From assembly GCF_937884665.1 (NCBI RefSeq), contig NZ_CAKZYF010000190.1, positions 1 to 64,000 of the forward strand: a stretch of 64,000 bases of DNA. The letters run 5' to 3'. Both the position numbers and the translations under genes were made by a program. The notes beneath the pieces are model-generated. The model was not told the origin of the DNA. It made no database searches and saw nothing but the letters and a program-made list of their open reading frames with translations. Positions 1 through 11,295 of this stretch are shown piece by piece (within the stretch, counting starts at the first letter, position 1; the number at the start of each line of letters is the position of its first letter). The stretch is from an uncultured Allomuricauda sp. Lineage in GTDB: Bacteria > Bacteroidota > Bacteroidia > Flavobacteriales > Flavobacteriaceae.

Positions 1-21
1 GTTCGAGCCCCAGTCAGGTCA
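1..21 (+). tRNA. 3' end of a tRNA cut by the window edge
   Basis: The first 21 bases read as the T-loop (TTCGAGC), the 3' half of the T-stem, a 7-nt acceptor strand and discriminator A at 21. CCA is not encoded. The anticodon lies outside the window, so the amino acid cannot be told. A terminator follows directly and tRNA-Leu lies 53 nt downstream. Confidence 0.75.
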
Positions 22-24
22 CGA

Positions 25-51
25 AAGTTAAGCAGTTGCTTAACTTTTTTT
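25..51 (+). terminator. Intrinsic terminator after the partial tRNA
   Basis: A perfect 10-bp stem (25-34 paired with 37-46) with a 2-nt gap at its tip is followed by a T-run to 51. It ends the transcript of the partial tRNA before tRNA-Leu starts at 75. Confidence 0.85.
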
Positions 52-74
52 GTTTACCTTATCAATGAACTTGA

Positions 75-158
75 GCCCACGTGGTGGAATTGGTAGACAC
101 GCTACCTTGAGGGGGTAGTGTCTTTATAGACGTGCTGGTTCGACTCCAGTCGTGGGCA
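75..158 (+). tRNA. tRNA-Leu (anticodon GAG)
   Basis: An 84-nt class II tRNA. The acceptor strands GCCCACG (75-81) and CGTGGGC (151-157) pair fully and the discriminator A is at 158. The D-arm contains TTGGTAGAC, and the anticodon stem CTACC/GGTAG holds the loop TTGAGGG, giving anticodon GAG at 109-111. A long variable arm is present, as expected for leucine, and the T-loop is TTCGACT. CCA is not encoded. Confidence 0.95.
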
Positions 159-161
159 CAA

Positions 162-187
162 AACCGCAGAAATTGCGGTTTTTTTTT
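162..187 (+). terminator. Intrinsic terminator after tRNA-Leu
   Basis: Stem AACCGCA (162-168) with TGCGGTT (174-180), 5-nt loop, then seven further T residues. It lies 4 nt after the mature tRNA-Leu. Confidence 0.85.
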
Positions 188-270
188 GCCTTTTCATCAA
201 CGGCGCCACTAAAAATCTAGAGAATTTTCAAATTTTAAGACTTCATATTAGGTCAAGCGAAGATTAATTG

Positions 271-278
271 TAACTTTG
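271..278 (+). promoter_or_regulatory. Bacteroidota -7 promoter box of the carotenoid operon
   Basis: TAACTTTG matches the Bacteroidota -7 consensus TAnnTTTG exactly. It lies 30 nt before the ATG at 301, so the leader would be short. No convincing -33 TTG is seen at the right distance. If the regulator downstream acts like CarH, its operator should overlap this box. Confidence 0.55.
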
Positions 279-300
279 TTTAACGATTATATTGAAAAGG

Positions 301-1200
301 ATGAACAATGTAAAGAAGTCTTTCAGCATTCGGGACATGGAAAATTTATCCGGAATCAAGGCACACACCATTCGAATTTGGGAAAAACGATATAATCTGT
401 TCTCGCCAGAACGCACCAGTACAAACATCAGGTTTTACAGTTTAGCCAGCCTTCAGAAGCTGCTCAACGTAACGCTCCTGTACAACAACGGTTACAAGAT
501 TTCAAAAATAGCCAAGTTGGATGAAACACACATCCCAATCATAGTAAGAGAAATTGTAGCGAACAACAGTGAAAAAAATCATGCCATCAATGCGTTTAAG
601 TTGGCCATGATAAATTTTGATCAAACCTTATTTCTAAACACTTACAACAGTTTGTTGACCGAACGTTCTTTTCGGGATATTTTTAATGAGGTTTTTATTC
701 CGCTTTTAAATGAACTTGGTCTACTCTGGCAGACAGACACCATCAGTCCCTCACATGAGCATTTTATCACGCATTTGATAAAACAGAAGATATACATCAA
801 CACGGAAAAACTTCAAATGGTCGAACCCACCAAACGGGATAAAGTTTTCGCCCTCTTTTTGCCGGAGAACGAAATTCATGAAATAGGTTTACTTTACTTA
901 AACTACGAGATTACGCTTCGCGGGTACAAATCCATCTATTTAGGTCAGACCATGCCCATAGATAGTTTAGTGGATTTATTAAAATACTACGATAATATCC
1001 ATTTTGTATCTTACTTCACCGTCTCACCGACCAAAGATGAACTACACGCCTATTTCGACAAATTTTCAAAAACACTTAATATCTCAGGTAATTCTAAATT
1101 ATGGGTGTTAGGACATCAAATACAATACATTTCTGAGAGCCAGTTGCCCATGTCGGTAAAAGCTTTTAACTCCGTCGAACACGTAATATCAATTATTTAG
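301..1200 (+). CDS. MerR-family regulator with cobalamin-binding domain (CarH/LitR-like)
   Basis: An N-terminal MerR winged helix (about residues 9-75) is followed by a four-helix B12-binding cap and a C-terminal B12-binding Rossmann domain. Numbered from the TTG at 292, the cap has W146, then E156-H157, which is the W-x9-EH signature of CarH photoreceptors; H157 would be the upper axial ligand. The motif E194-x-H196-x-x-G199 supplies the lower axial His, followed by GQTMP. In CarH the dark, AdoCbl-bound tetramer represses carotenoid genes and light releases it. The gene heads the crt operon, which fits that role. ATG 301 is preferred to TTG 292, because 292 is within about 15 nt of the expected transcription start. 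Light control is inferred. Confidence 0.85.
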   Translation: MNNVKKSFSIRDMENLSGIKAHTIRIWEKRYNLFSPERTSTNIRFYSLASLQKLLNVTLLYNNGYKISKIAKLDETHIPIIVREIVANNSEKNHAINAFKLAMINFDQTLFLNTYNSLLTERSFRDIFNEVFIPLLNELGLLWQTDTISPSHEHFITHLIKQKIYINTEKLQMVEPTKRDKVFALFLPENEIHEIGLLYLNYEITLRGYKSIYLGQTMPIDSLVDLLKYYDNIHFVSYFTVSPTKDELHAYFDKFSKTLNISGNSKLWVLGHQIQYISESQLPMSVKAFNSVEHVISII

Positions 1201-1210
1201 ATGTTATTTC

Positions 1211-2665
1211 ATGAAAAAAATTGCCATAATCGGTTCGGGTTTTTCATCGCTTTCGGCATCCTGTTATCTTGCTAAAGCAGGATATGAAATCAATGTTTTC
1301 GAAAAAAATGATACCGTTGGTGGCAGAGCGCGTCAACTTATAAAAGACGGTTTTACCTTCGATATTGGACCGAGTTGGTATTGGATGCCGGATATTTTTG
1401 AAAAATTTTTCAAAGACTTTGGAAAAAAGACCACAGACTACTATCAACTGGATAAACTAGACCCTGCTTATAAAATTTTTTTTAAGGACGATATAATTAC
1501 CATTGGTGATTGTATGGAAAAAATTTGTGAAGAATTCGAGCGTATCGAAACCGGCAGCAGTAGTCATTTAAAACGATTCATCGGTAAGGCACAAGAAAAT
1601 TATGATATTGCCATCAACAAGGTGGTATTGCGACCAGGGCTCTCACCAACCGAATTGGTTACAAAAGAAACAGTACTTCGGGTTGACCAATTCTTTAAGA
1701 GCATCAGTTATGAAGTAAGGAAGCGCTTCAAAAATCCAAAATTAATATCCACACTTGAATTTCCGGTACTTTTTCTGGGTGCCAAGCCCAGTAAAACCCC
1801 TTCTTTCTATAGTTTTATGAATTTTGCCGATTTTGGATTGGGTACTTGGCATCCCAGAGGGGGGATGTACGAAATTATCAAGGCCATGAAAAATTTGGCT
1901 GAGGAACTCGGTGTTACATTTCATACCCAAAGTCCGGTTGAGCGCATTCTCGTAGAAAAAGGCAACATCTCTGGGATTCGGACCAAAGGAACATTCCATC
2001 CTGCAGACGTGGTTATAAGTGGGGCGGATTACCATCATTCGGAAACCCTTTTGGAAAAACAATATCGCCAGTATTCCGAGGTATATTGGAAAAATAAGAC
2101 CTACGCGCCCTCCTCGCTCCTGTTTTATGTAGGATTCGATAAAAAACTGGAGAATGTAGAGCACCATAATTTATTCTTCGATACGAATTTTGAATTGCAT
2201 GCCGAGGAAATTTACGACCACCCACAATGGCCAAGTGAACCGCTTTTCTATGTTAATTTTCCTTCGGTGACCGACGCTTCAATGGCACCAAAGGGATGTG
2301 AAACGGGTTTTTTCCTGGTTCCTATTGCACCCGGTTTAGAAGATACTCCCGAAGTGAGACAACAGTATTTCGATATTGTTATCGATAGATTTGAGAAAAG
2401 AACTGGACAAAATGTTAAAAAATCAGTACTTTTTAAGGAAAGTTTCTGTGTGAATGATTTTATAGAACAGTATAATTCGTACAAAGGAAATGCCTATGGC
2501 ATGGCAAATACTTTGAAACAGACCGCTTTTTTACGTCCAAATTTAAAAAGTAAGAAAGTAAAAAATTTGTATTTTACAGGACAGCTGACCGTTCCAGGCC
2601 CTGGAGTACCTCCATCCTTGATATCCGGAAAACTGGTATCCGACCTCATTTTAAAAAAAGTCTAG
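1211..2665 (+). CDS. crtI: Phytoene desaturase CrtI
   Basis: A 484-aa FAD-dependent desaturase that would convert phytoene to lycopene at the membrane. The N-terminal dinucleotide fold GSGFSSLSA (residues 8-16) and the following E-K...GGR(A) and FDIGPSWYWMP segments are those of CrtI. The C-terminus has the family pattern GxGVPPSLISGKLVSD that closes the FAD site. It is separated by 10 nt from the regulator upstream and by 4 nt from crtB downstream. It is assigned as the phytoene desaturase, rather than the second desaturase at 3959, because its N-terminal GPSWYWMPD...DPAYKIFF region resembles classical CrtI; the division of work between the two is an inference. Confidence 0.9.
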   Translation: MKKIAIIGSGFSSLSASCYLAKAGYEINVFEKNDTVGGRARQLIKDGFTFDIGPSWYWMPDIFEKFFKDFGKKTTDYYQLDKLDPAYKIFFKDDIITIGDCMEKICEEFERIETGSSSHLKRFIGKAQENYDIAINKVVLRPGLSPTELVTKETVLRVDQFFKSISYEVRKRFKNPKLISTLEFPVLFLGAKPSKTPSFYSFMNFADFGLGTWHPRGGMYEIIKAMKNLAEELGVTFHTQSPVERILVEKGNISGIRTKGTFHPADVVISGADYHHSETLLEKQYRQYSEVYWKNKTYAPSSLLFYVGFDKKLENVEHHNLFFDTNFELHAEEIYDHPQWPSEPLFYVNFPSVTDASMAPKGCETGFFLVPIAPGLEDTPEVRQQYFDIVIDRFEKRTGQNVKKSVLFKESFCVNDFIEQYNSYKGNAYGMANTLKQTAFLRPNLKSKKVKNLYFTGQLTVPGPGVPPSLISGKLVSDLILKKV

Positions 2666-2669
2666 TACC

Positions 2670-3509
2670 ATGAAAACAATTTTTGATAACGTATCCTATA
2701 GTTGCAGTAAGATTGTGACCCAATCCTACAGTACTTCCTTCGCTTTGGCCACAAAAATGTTGGACAACACCATACGTGCCGACATTTACAACATTTATGG
2801 CTTTGTCCGGTTCGCCGATGAGATTGTGGATACGTTTCATGACTACGACAAAAAACAGCTTTTTGAAAAATTCGAAGTTGCACTGGAAGATGCTTTAAAA
2901 AACAAAATAAGTCTAAATCCCATCCTGAACGCGTTCCAGCATACATACCACACCTATGATATCCCTAAACATTTGGTGGATTCTTTTATGAAGAGCATGC
3001 GTATGGACCTTTCCAAGAAGAAATACACCACAACCGCGGAATATAAAGAATACATTTACGGCTCAGCCGATGTGGTGGGTTTGATGTGCCTCTGTGTTTT
3101 TGTGAACGGCGATAAAGAAAAGTATGAAGATTTAAGGGAATCCGCTATGGCCCTTGGCTCTGCTTTTCAAAAAGTAAACTTTTTGCGGGATTTAAAGGCA
3201 GATTTTGAACAACTCGAACGAACGTACTTCCCGAACACCAATCTCATGGAGTTGGATGAGGCTTCAAAACGAAGAATCGTAAATGAAATCAAGTCTGATT
3301 TTGAACTGGGTTATTCAGGCATCGTGAAACTTCCTGAGGAAGCGAAGTTTGGCGTATATACGGCCTACAAATATTATTACAAATTGCTTCGGAAACTACA
3401 AAGTACCCCTCCTCTTGAAATAAAAAATACGCGAATCCGCGTTCCAAATTATCAAAAATTCGGACTTTTGGCACAGTCTTATGTCAATTACAAATTACAG
3501 CTGGTCTAA
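2670..3509 (+). CDS. crtB: Phytoene synthase CrtB
   Basis: A 279-aa squalene/phytoene synthase family protein that would condense two geranylgeranyl diphosphates to phytoene. The first aspartate-rich motif DEIVD is at residues 50-54. The second region is NFLRD (170-174) followed by D178, ending in ERTYFP. The substrate-binding start YSTSFALATKM near residue 20 is also typical. It sits 4 nt after crtI and is followed directly by crtZ. Confidence 0.95.
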   Translation: MKTIFDNVSYSCSKIVTQSYSTSFALATKMLDNTIRADIYNIYGFVRFADEIVDTFHDYDKKQLFEKFEVALEDALKNKISLNPILNAFQHTYHTYDIPKHLVDSFMKSMRMDLSKKKYTTTAEYKEYIYGSADVVGLMCLCVFVNGDKEKYEDLRESAMALGSAFQKVNFLRDLKADFEQLERTYFPNTNLMELDEASKRRIVNEIKSDFELGYSGIVKLPEEAKFGVYTAYKYYYKLLRKLQSTPPLEIKNTRIRVPNYQKFGLLAQSYVNYKLQLV

Positions 3510-6039
<2,530 letters not shown>

Positions 6040-6054
<15 letters not shown>

Positions 6055-6750
6055 ATCGGGCAGTGGATTTTTTCCATTCCATGTTCCTTGTGAACGATAT
6101 GGTTGAAATCTAGAGAACAGCTCCTCTTTATACCAATCCAAGGTTCGTGTATTTCTAATGGCCCCAACATGAGGTTTGTTCTGGTAAGCAAATTGGTCCA
6201 AGGATCCTTTATCCCTCCAAACACTGAAAGTAGCCATTTGCTTTATGGGTACTTCGCCAAAACCCTTGGTGTAAATAAGTCCTTTATTGGTACCGAGGTT
6301 TCCCTGCGAATGGGGAACATATTTCCAAAACCGGTACAACAGCCGAAATTTAATGGTCGCCCGGGTAATCGCCACGATAAAGGGATTCTCGGCATCCAAA
6401 TCGGTGCTTTTTCGAAAAGGATTACTACCCGACCAAGCACCCCGGCTTATGATACTCTTCAAATAGAGTGTCCAGTGTTCTTCTGTACGCCGATGATATA
6501 TTGAAAACAGTTCCGAAGAAGAAAAAAAAGCCCGGGCACTTTCTTCCTTGTCCCAAATTTGCAGGAGCGCATATACGCTCCAATCTGGCAAAGGGTTGAA
6601 GTTCTCCTTTCCACTTCCCCATAATTTGTAGAATTGCAATCCATCCACCTTTTTCAACGGGCTGTGGGCGAACTGCATCATACCAAAGGCCCAAATCTTG
6701 CTCCAGAATCCACGGTATTTGAAAAGTGTAATGGTCGTGATTTGAGACAT
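6040..6750 (-). CDS. CrtA-like carotenoid 2-hydroxylase (spheroidene monooxygenase family)
   Basis: A 236-aa soluble protein with the CrtA signature: FGMMQFA near residue 22, GLQFYKLWGSG near 37, DWSVYALLQIWD near 56, and HWTLYLKSIISRGAWSGSNPF near 91. CrtA of purple bacteria oxidises C-2 of acyclic carotenoid ends. A crtA-related enzyme of a myxol-producing Flavobacterium has been reported as a carotenoid 2-hydroxylase. With crtZ, crtD and cruF next to it, 2-hydroxylation of a 1-hydroxy-3,4-didehydro end is the likely reaction. It is last in a three-gene minus-strand operon, 3 nt after a TlpA-like gene. Confidence 0.82.
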
Positions 6751-6753
6751 ATT

Positions 6754-7320
6754 CTACTCTGATAAAAGTGTGTCCAATAAATTACGGGTCGTATTGGCAT
6801 TCCAGTTGGCGGCCCCCTTTTCTGCTACGTTGATCGTTCCAGATTTACCAATAATGAACGTCGTGGGAATACTTTTTGATTCAAGCATCTCAGGTGTTTG
6901 CGAGATTTCGAAATAAACCGGTAGATCATAGCCCCTTTTTCCAAGGAAAGAGGTCACTTTTTTGGTGTCGTCTTTGGCTACAAAAAGAAAGGCGACCTTA
7001 TCTTGATAGTCTTCGTAAAGACTTACAAAACTTGGCATCTCAGCGACACAAGGTGGGCACCACGTAGCCCAAAAGTTCACTACCACCACCTTATTCTGCA
7101 AGGTGTCAAAATCAAATGCCCGTTGCTCCAAATCCACAAGGCGCCATTGGTAGGTATCCAGTGTTTTTCGGTCTTCAATACCTAGGATATCGGCCTCAAA
7201 AGCAAAGATACGTCCTGCCAAAACCCTTGCATGAAAACCTACAGGAGTAAAAAGAAGCAAGAGGATGATTATTATCCATATTAAGTTGCCTATATGTTTT
7301 TTGGAGCGCTTGACCACCAT
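6754..7320 (-). CDS. TlpA/ResA-like membrane-anchored thioredoxin
   Basis: A 188-aa protein with one N-terminal membrane anchor (about 12-30) and a thioredoxin-like domain on the periplasmic side. The redox motif WCPPC is at residues 87-91 within VNFWATWCPPC, and the cis-proline segment IPTTFI comes later. Proteins of this type reduce disulfides, for example in cytochrome maturation or stress defence; the client cannot be told. It lies between a degenerate paralog (3-nt gap upstream) and the crtA-like gene (3-nt gap downstream). Confidence 0.88.
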   Translation of the reverse strand: MVVKRSKKHIGNLIWIIIILLLLFTPVGFHARVLAGRIFAFEADILGIEDRKTLDTYQWRLVDLEQRAFDFDTLQNKVVVVNFWATWCPPCVAEMPSFVSLYEDYQDKVAFLFVAKDDTKKVTSFLGKRGYDLPVYFEISQTPEMLESKSIPTTFIIGKSGTINVAEKGAANWNANTTRNLLDTLLSE

Positions 7321-7323
7321 TTT

Positions 7324-7884
7324 TTATTCTGCTATCAGACCTTCCAACAGCTTGTATACTTTCTCGGTACTCCATTCTGCTATTTTCTTTTTATAGACCA
7401 CGATATTCCCTGATTTGTCAATCACATAGGAAGAAGGTACTTCGCTTGGATCGATGGGCATTTTTTCACCGATTATCAAATAAGTCACTGGGAATGTGAA
7501 CTCATGTTTCTTCATAAATGCTTCCACAGGAGGTCTATTTTCGTTGGTTATTATGTAGAAATCCATTTTTGACCCAAATTTGTCATAAAGCTCCTGAACA
7601 CTCGACAACTCCGCCTCAGAAGGAAGCTTCCATGACGCCCAAAGATTGATGAAAACAACCCGCCCTCTCGATTTTTCAAAATTGAAAAAATCCCAATTTG
7701 CGTCCTTTAACTTCCAGTCATAATCCATAATTTTTTCTCTCTTGGAAACTTCTATGACAGGAGGTGAAAAGGAGAAGACCCTATTCAAGAGAATTTTTCC
7801 ATAATGCCCTAAAGGAGTAACAAAAAAGGAGAGAACAAAGAGCATAAGTGCAATATTCAGAATGGTCTTTTTGTTGATTTTCAT
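7324..7884 (-). CDS. TlpA-like paralog without the redox cysteines
   Basis: A 186-aa paralog of the protein at 6754-7320, with the same N-terminal anchor (about 8-26), the PLG(x)4ILLNRVFSF region and thioredoxin fold. Where the neighbour has WCPPC this one has WKLPS (85-89), so both active cysteines are gone, while the cis-Pro region (EVPSSYVI) is kept. It cannot do thiol-disulfide exchange in the usual way and may be a structural or chaperone partner of its neighbour. It is first in the operon that ends with the crtA-like gene. Confidence 0.85.
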   Translation of the reverse strand: MKINKKTILNIALMLFVLSFFVTPLGHYGKILLNRVFSFSPPVIEVSKREKIMDYDWKLKDANWDFFNFEKSRGRVVFINLWASWKLPSEAELSSVQELYDKFGSKMDFYIITNENRPPVEAFMKKHEFTFPVTYLIIGEKMPIDPSEVPSSYVIDKSGNIVVYKKKIAEWSTEKVYKLLEGLIAE

Positions 7885-7900
7885 CGATTCTATTTTCGTT

Positions 7901-7942
7901 CAAAAAACAAAGAACTCCTGAGGTCATACCATCAGGAGTTCT
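7901..7942 (-). terminator. Intrinsic terminator after aconitase
   Basis: An 11-bp perfect stem (7911-7921 with 7932-7942) is followed on the minus strand by a T-rich stretch (7901-7910). It lies 21 nt after the aconitase stop. The next minus-strand gene begins at 7884, so leakage could feed the TlpA/crtA operon. Confidence 0.85.
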
Positions 7943-7962
7943 GTTTTATCTAAACTATAAAA

Positions 7963-10233
7963 TTATGCATTTTGTTTTTTAATAAGGTTCAGTGCCGATC
8001 CTTCCCGAAACCATTCAATTTGTTGGGCGTTATAGGAATGGTTGACGATGATTATATCTTTTGTACCATCTGTGTGTACAACCTCTAAAGTTAAGGGTTT
8101 ACCAGGAGCAAAATCTGTGATATCCAAAAAATTAAAGGTGTCATCTTCTTGTATCAGGTCGTAGTCGTTTTCATCTGCAAATGTAAGTGCCAACATGCCC
8201 TGTTTTTTAAGATTTGTTTCGTGTATACGAGCAAAAGATTTAACCAATACCGCTGCAACGCCCAGGTGTCGTGGTTGCATGGCCGCATGTTCCCGGGAGG
8301 AGCCTTCACCATAATTATGGTCGCCAACGACAATCGTCTTAATTCCCTCCTTTTTGTAGGCCCGTTGTGTGGCAGGGACAGCACCGTATTCTTCGGACAA
8401 CTGACTTTTTACAAAATTTGTTTGCTTATTGTACGCATTTACGGCACCAATAAGCGTATTATTGGCAATATTGTCCAAATGTCCTCGATAACGCAACCAT
8501 GGACCAGCCATTGAAATATGGTCCGTAGTACATTTCCCGAATGCTTTTATCAACAATTTAACCCCTTGCAAACTTGAAGGTGATATAGGTACAAAAGGTT
8601 CTAACAATTGGAGTCTTTCTGAACTCGGGGAAACAACCACTTCCACTCCGCTTCCATCCTCCTCTGGTGCAATATAACCTGCGTCTTCAACGGCGAAACC
8701 TTCCGGCGGCAACTCATACCCCCTGGGTTCATCAAGCATAACCTCTTCACCTTCTTCGTTAATTAATTTATCGGTTATGGGATTAAAATCCAATCTTCCT
8801 GAAATAGCGATGGCCGTTACCAATTCAGGAGACCCTACAAAGGCAAGCGTGTTTGGGTTTCCATCCGCTCTTTTGGCAAAATTTCGGTTAAAAGAATGCA
8901 CTATGGTATTTCTTGGTCCATCGGCCGCCTTGTCCCCATAACGATCCCACATACCTATACAAGGTCCACAGGCGTTGGCAAAGACGGTAGCACCGATGTT
9001 GTTGAAAGTTTTGATAAATCCATCGCGTTCAATCGTATATCTTACTTGTTCCGAGCCAGGTGTTATGGTAAATTTCGATTTGGTCTTTAAATTCTTTTCT
9101 GCAACCTGTTTCGCCAATGATGCGGCGCGCGAAATATCTTCATAAGAAGAATTGGTGCAGGAGCCGATCAATCCCACTTCAACATTCAGAGGCCAATCAT
9201 TCACTTTGGCCGCTTCACTCATCTTCGAAATCGGAGTGGCCAAATCCGGGGTAAACGGACCGTTGAGATGGGGTTCCAAAGTACTTAAATCGATTTCTAT
9301 CAACTGGTCAAAGTACTTTTCAGGATTTTGATAAACTTCCAAGTCCGCTGTCAAATTTTCTTTGACCTCGATTGCCGCATCTGCCACATCTGCCCTACCG
9401 GTTGCTCTTAAATAACGATCCATTGATGCATCATAACCAAAGGTTGAAGTCGTCGCACCAACTTCCGCACCCATATTGCAAATCGTGCCTTTACCGGTAC
9501 AAGACATGGCAGTGGCTCCTTCGCCAAAATACTCAATAATAGCTCCGGTTCCTCCTTTTACCGTTAGGATATCCGCCACTTTCAAAATAATATCTTTAGG
9601 GGCTGTCCAACCCGAGAGTTTTCCTTTCAGTTTAACCCCGATCAATTTTGGAAACTTCAATTCCCACGCCATACCGGCCATTACATCTACGGCATCTGCA
9701 CCACCTACCCCGATAGCTATCATACCCAGTCCCCCGGCATTTACCGTGTGCGAGTCCGTCCCTATCATCATTCCACCGGGAAAGGCATAATTCTCGAGTA
9801 CCACTTGATGGATAATTCCGGCCCCTGGCTTCCAAAATCCAATACCATACTTGTTGGATACCGATTCTAGGAAATCAAATACCTCATTACTGGTCTGATT
9901 GGCCCTTTTCAAATCTGCTGCGGCACCTACCTTTGCTTGGATAAGATGATCACAGTGAACTGTGGTGGGCACAGCAACTTTGGGCTTGCCCGCATGCATA
10001 AATTGCAATAGGGCCATTTGGGCCGTGGCATCTTGACAAGCTACCCTATCAGGCGCAAAATCAACATAATCCTTTCCCCGTTGAAATGGTTGATTGGGTA
10101 AACCGTCCCACAGATGTGCGTACAAAATTTTTTCTGATAAGGTTAAAGGTCCACCTACGAGTTCACGGGCCTTAGCAATCCGTTTGCCCATAGAAGCGTA
10201 GACACCGCGTACCATGTCAATGTCAAATGCCAT
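7963..10233 (-). CDS. acn: Aconitate hydratase, mitochondrial type
   Basis: A 756-aa aconitase of the TCA cycle (citrate to isocitrate), whose length and sequence fit the mitochondrial ACO2-like type rather than bacterial AcnA (about 890 aa) or AcnB. The [4Fe-4S] ligands are in IGSCTNSS and in ACGPCIG. The substrate-binding segments TDSHT and [14 protein letters not shown], with [10 protein letters not shown], are present. It is a single-gene unit: a 104-nt gap separates it from moxR upstream and a strong terminator follows. Confidence 0.95.
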   Translation of the reverse strand: MAFDIDMVRGVYASMGKRIAKARELVGGPLTLSEKILYAHLWDGLPNQPFQRGKDYVDFAPDRVACQDATAQMALLQFMHAGKPKVAVPTTVHCDHLIQAKVGAAADLKRANQTSNEVFDFLESVSNKYGIGFWKPGAGIIHQVVLENYAFPGGMMIGTDSHTVNAGGLGMIAIGVGGADAVDVMAGMAWELKFPKLIGVKLKGKLSGWTAPKDIILKVADILTVKGGTGAIIEYFGEGATAMSCTGKGTICNMGAEVGATTSTFGYDASMDRYLRATGRADVADAAIEVKENLTADLEVYQNPEKYFDQLIEIDLSTLEPHLNGPFTPDLATPISKMSEAAKVNDWPLNVEVGLIGSCTNSSYEDISRAASLAKQVAEKNLKTKSKFTITPGSEQVRYTIERDGFIKTFNNIGATVFANACGPCIGMWDRYGDKAADGPRNTIVHSFNRNFAKRADGNPNTLAFVGSPELVTAIAISGRLDFNPITDKLINEEGEEVMLDEPRGYELPPEGFAVEDAGYIAPEEDGSGVEVVVSPSSERLQLLEPFVPISPSSLQGVKLLIKAFGKCTTDHISMAGPWLRYRGHLDNIANNTLIGAVNAYNKQTNFVKSQLSEEYGAVPATQRAYKKEGIKTIVVGDHNYGEGSSREHAAMQPRHLGVAAVLVKSFARIHETNLKKQGMLALTFADENDYDLIQEDDTFNFLDITDFAPGKPLTLEVVHTDGTKDIIIVNHSYNAQQIEWFREGSALNLIKKQNA

Positions 10234-10337
10234 TATAGAATTGGGTTTTTAAGATTTTCGTAATTCCGTAAAATTACTAAAATACCGAGGATTTAAGACT
10301 TAGAACAATCCTAAATAAGGAGGTACCTCACCCCTAT

Positions 10338-11291
10338 TTACAGTAACTCGGAGATAATCCGTTCTTCGGATATGCTCTCGGCTTCCGCCTTGTAATTTTT
10401 TAAAATACGATGCCGCAAAATACCTGTGGCCACCGCACGTATGTCCTCTATGTCCGGTGAAAACTTACCGTTCACCGCGGCATGGGCCTTAGCTCCCAAC
10501 ACTAGATTTTGGGAAGCACGGGGGCCGGCACCCCAGTCGATAAAGTTGTTCACAAAATCTGAAGCCCCATTGATACCTGGTCTGGTCTTATGGACCAATC
10601 GAACGGCATAATCGATTACATTATCAGGGACGGGAATACGGCGCACTAAATGTTGAATCGCTATAATCTCCTCAGCGTTAAAAAGGGTATTCACTTCAAT
10701 TTCATCATCGTTCGTGGTGGATTTTACCACTTGGATTTCCTCATCAACTGAAGGATACTTCAACTCAATGGCGAACATAAAACGGTCTAACTGGGCTTCT
10801 GGAAGCGGATAGGTCCCCTCTTGCTCAATTGGATTCTGGGTGGCCAGCACGAAATAAGGCAAATCCAATTTAAACTGATGGCCCGCAATGGTCACCGCTC
10901 TTTCCTGCATCGCTTCCAACAAGGCAGCTTGGGTCTTGGGCGGTGTTCGATTGATTTCATCCGCCAAAATTATATTTCCAAATACTGGGCCTTTCACGAA
11001 TTTAAAATTTCGATTCTGGTCGAGTATCTCACTTCCCAAAATATCACTCGGCATTAAATCCGGCGTAAACTGGATGCGCTTAAAATCAAGACCCAGTGTT
11101 TTCGCGATGGTATTTACCATAAGTGTTTTGGCCAATCCTGGCACCCCGACCAATAAGGAGTGACCGCCTGTATAAATGGATAGTAGGATTTGTTCTATAA
11201 CGCTTTCCTGACCAACGATTACCTTGGCAATTTCTTTTTTTAGGTCTTGATGTTTTTTTACGAGCTTTTCAACTGCTCCAACGTCTGACAT
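10338..11291 (-). CDS. MoxR-family AAA+ ATPase
   Basis: A 317-aa MoxR ATPase. Walker A GVPGLAKT is at residues 49-56 and Walker B ILADEINR ends at 115, followed by PKTQAALLEAMQE. Sensor 1 is in LATQNPIEQEG. MoxR proteins act as chaperones for assembly of metal centres or envelope complexes, often with a VWA-domain partner, but none is adjacent here. It starts 4 nt after the SurA-like gene, so it belongs to that operon. Confidence 0.92.
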   Translation of the reverse strand: MSDVGAVEKLVKKHQDLKKEIAKVIVGQESVIEQILLSIYTGGHSLLVGVPGLAKTLMVNTIAKTLGLDFKRIQFTPDLMPSDILGSEILDQNRNFKFVKGPVFGNIILADEINRTPPKTQAALLEAMQERAVTIAGHQFKLDLPYFVLATQNPIEQEGTYPLPEAQLDRFMFAIELKYPSVDEEIQVVKSTTNDDEIEVNTLFNAEEIIAIQHLVRRIPVPDNVIDYAVRLVHKTRPGINGASDFVNNFIDWGAGPRASQNLVLGAKAHAAVNGKFSPDIEDIRAVATGILRHRILKNYKAEAESISEERIISELL

Positions 11292-11295
11292 GTAT

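Noticed and set aside
292-300. TTG start giving three extra residues for the CarH-like regulator
   Set aside because: The TAnnTTTG box at 271-278 puts the transcription start very near 292; ATG 301 fits better.
8149-9790. Plus-strand open frames of 64-121 codons inside aconitase
   Set aside because: They are antisense shadows of a strongly conserved gene, have no family resemblance and no promoter box.
7963-10233. Aconitase as a recent transfer from a eukaryote because it is of mitochondrial type
   Set aside because: This type is usual in Bacteroidota, and base composition and neighbours look ordinary.
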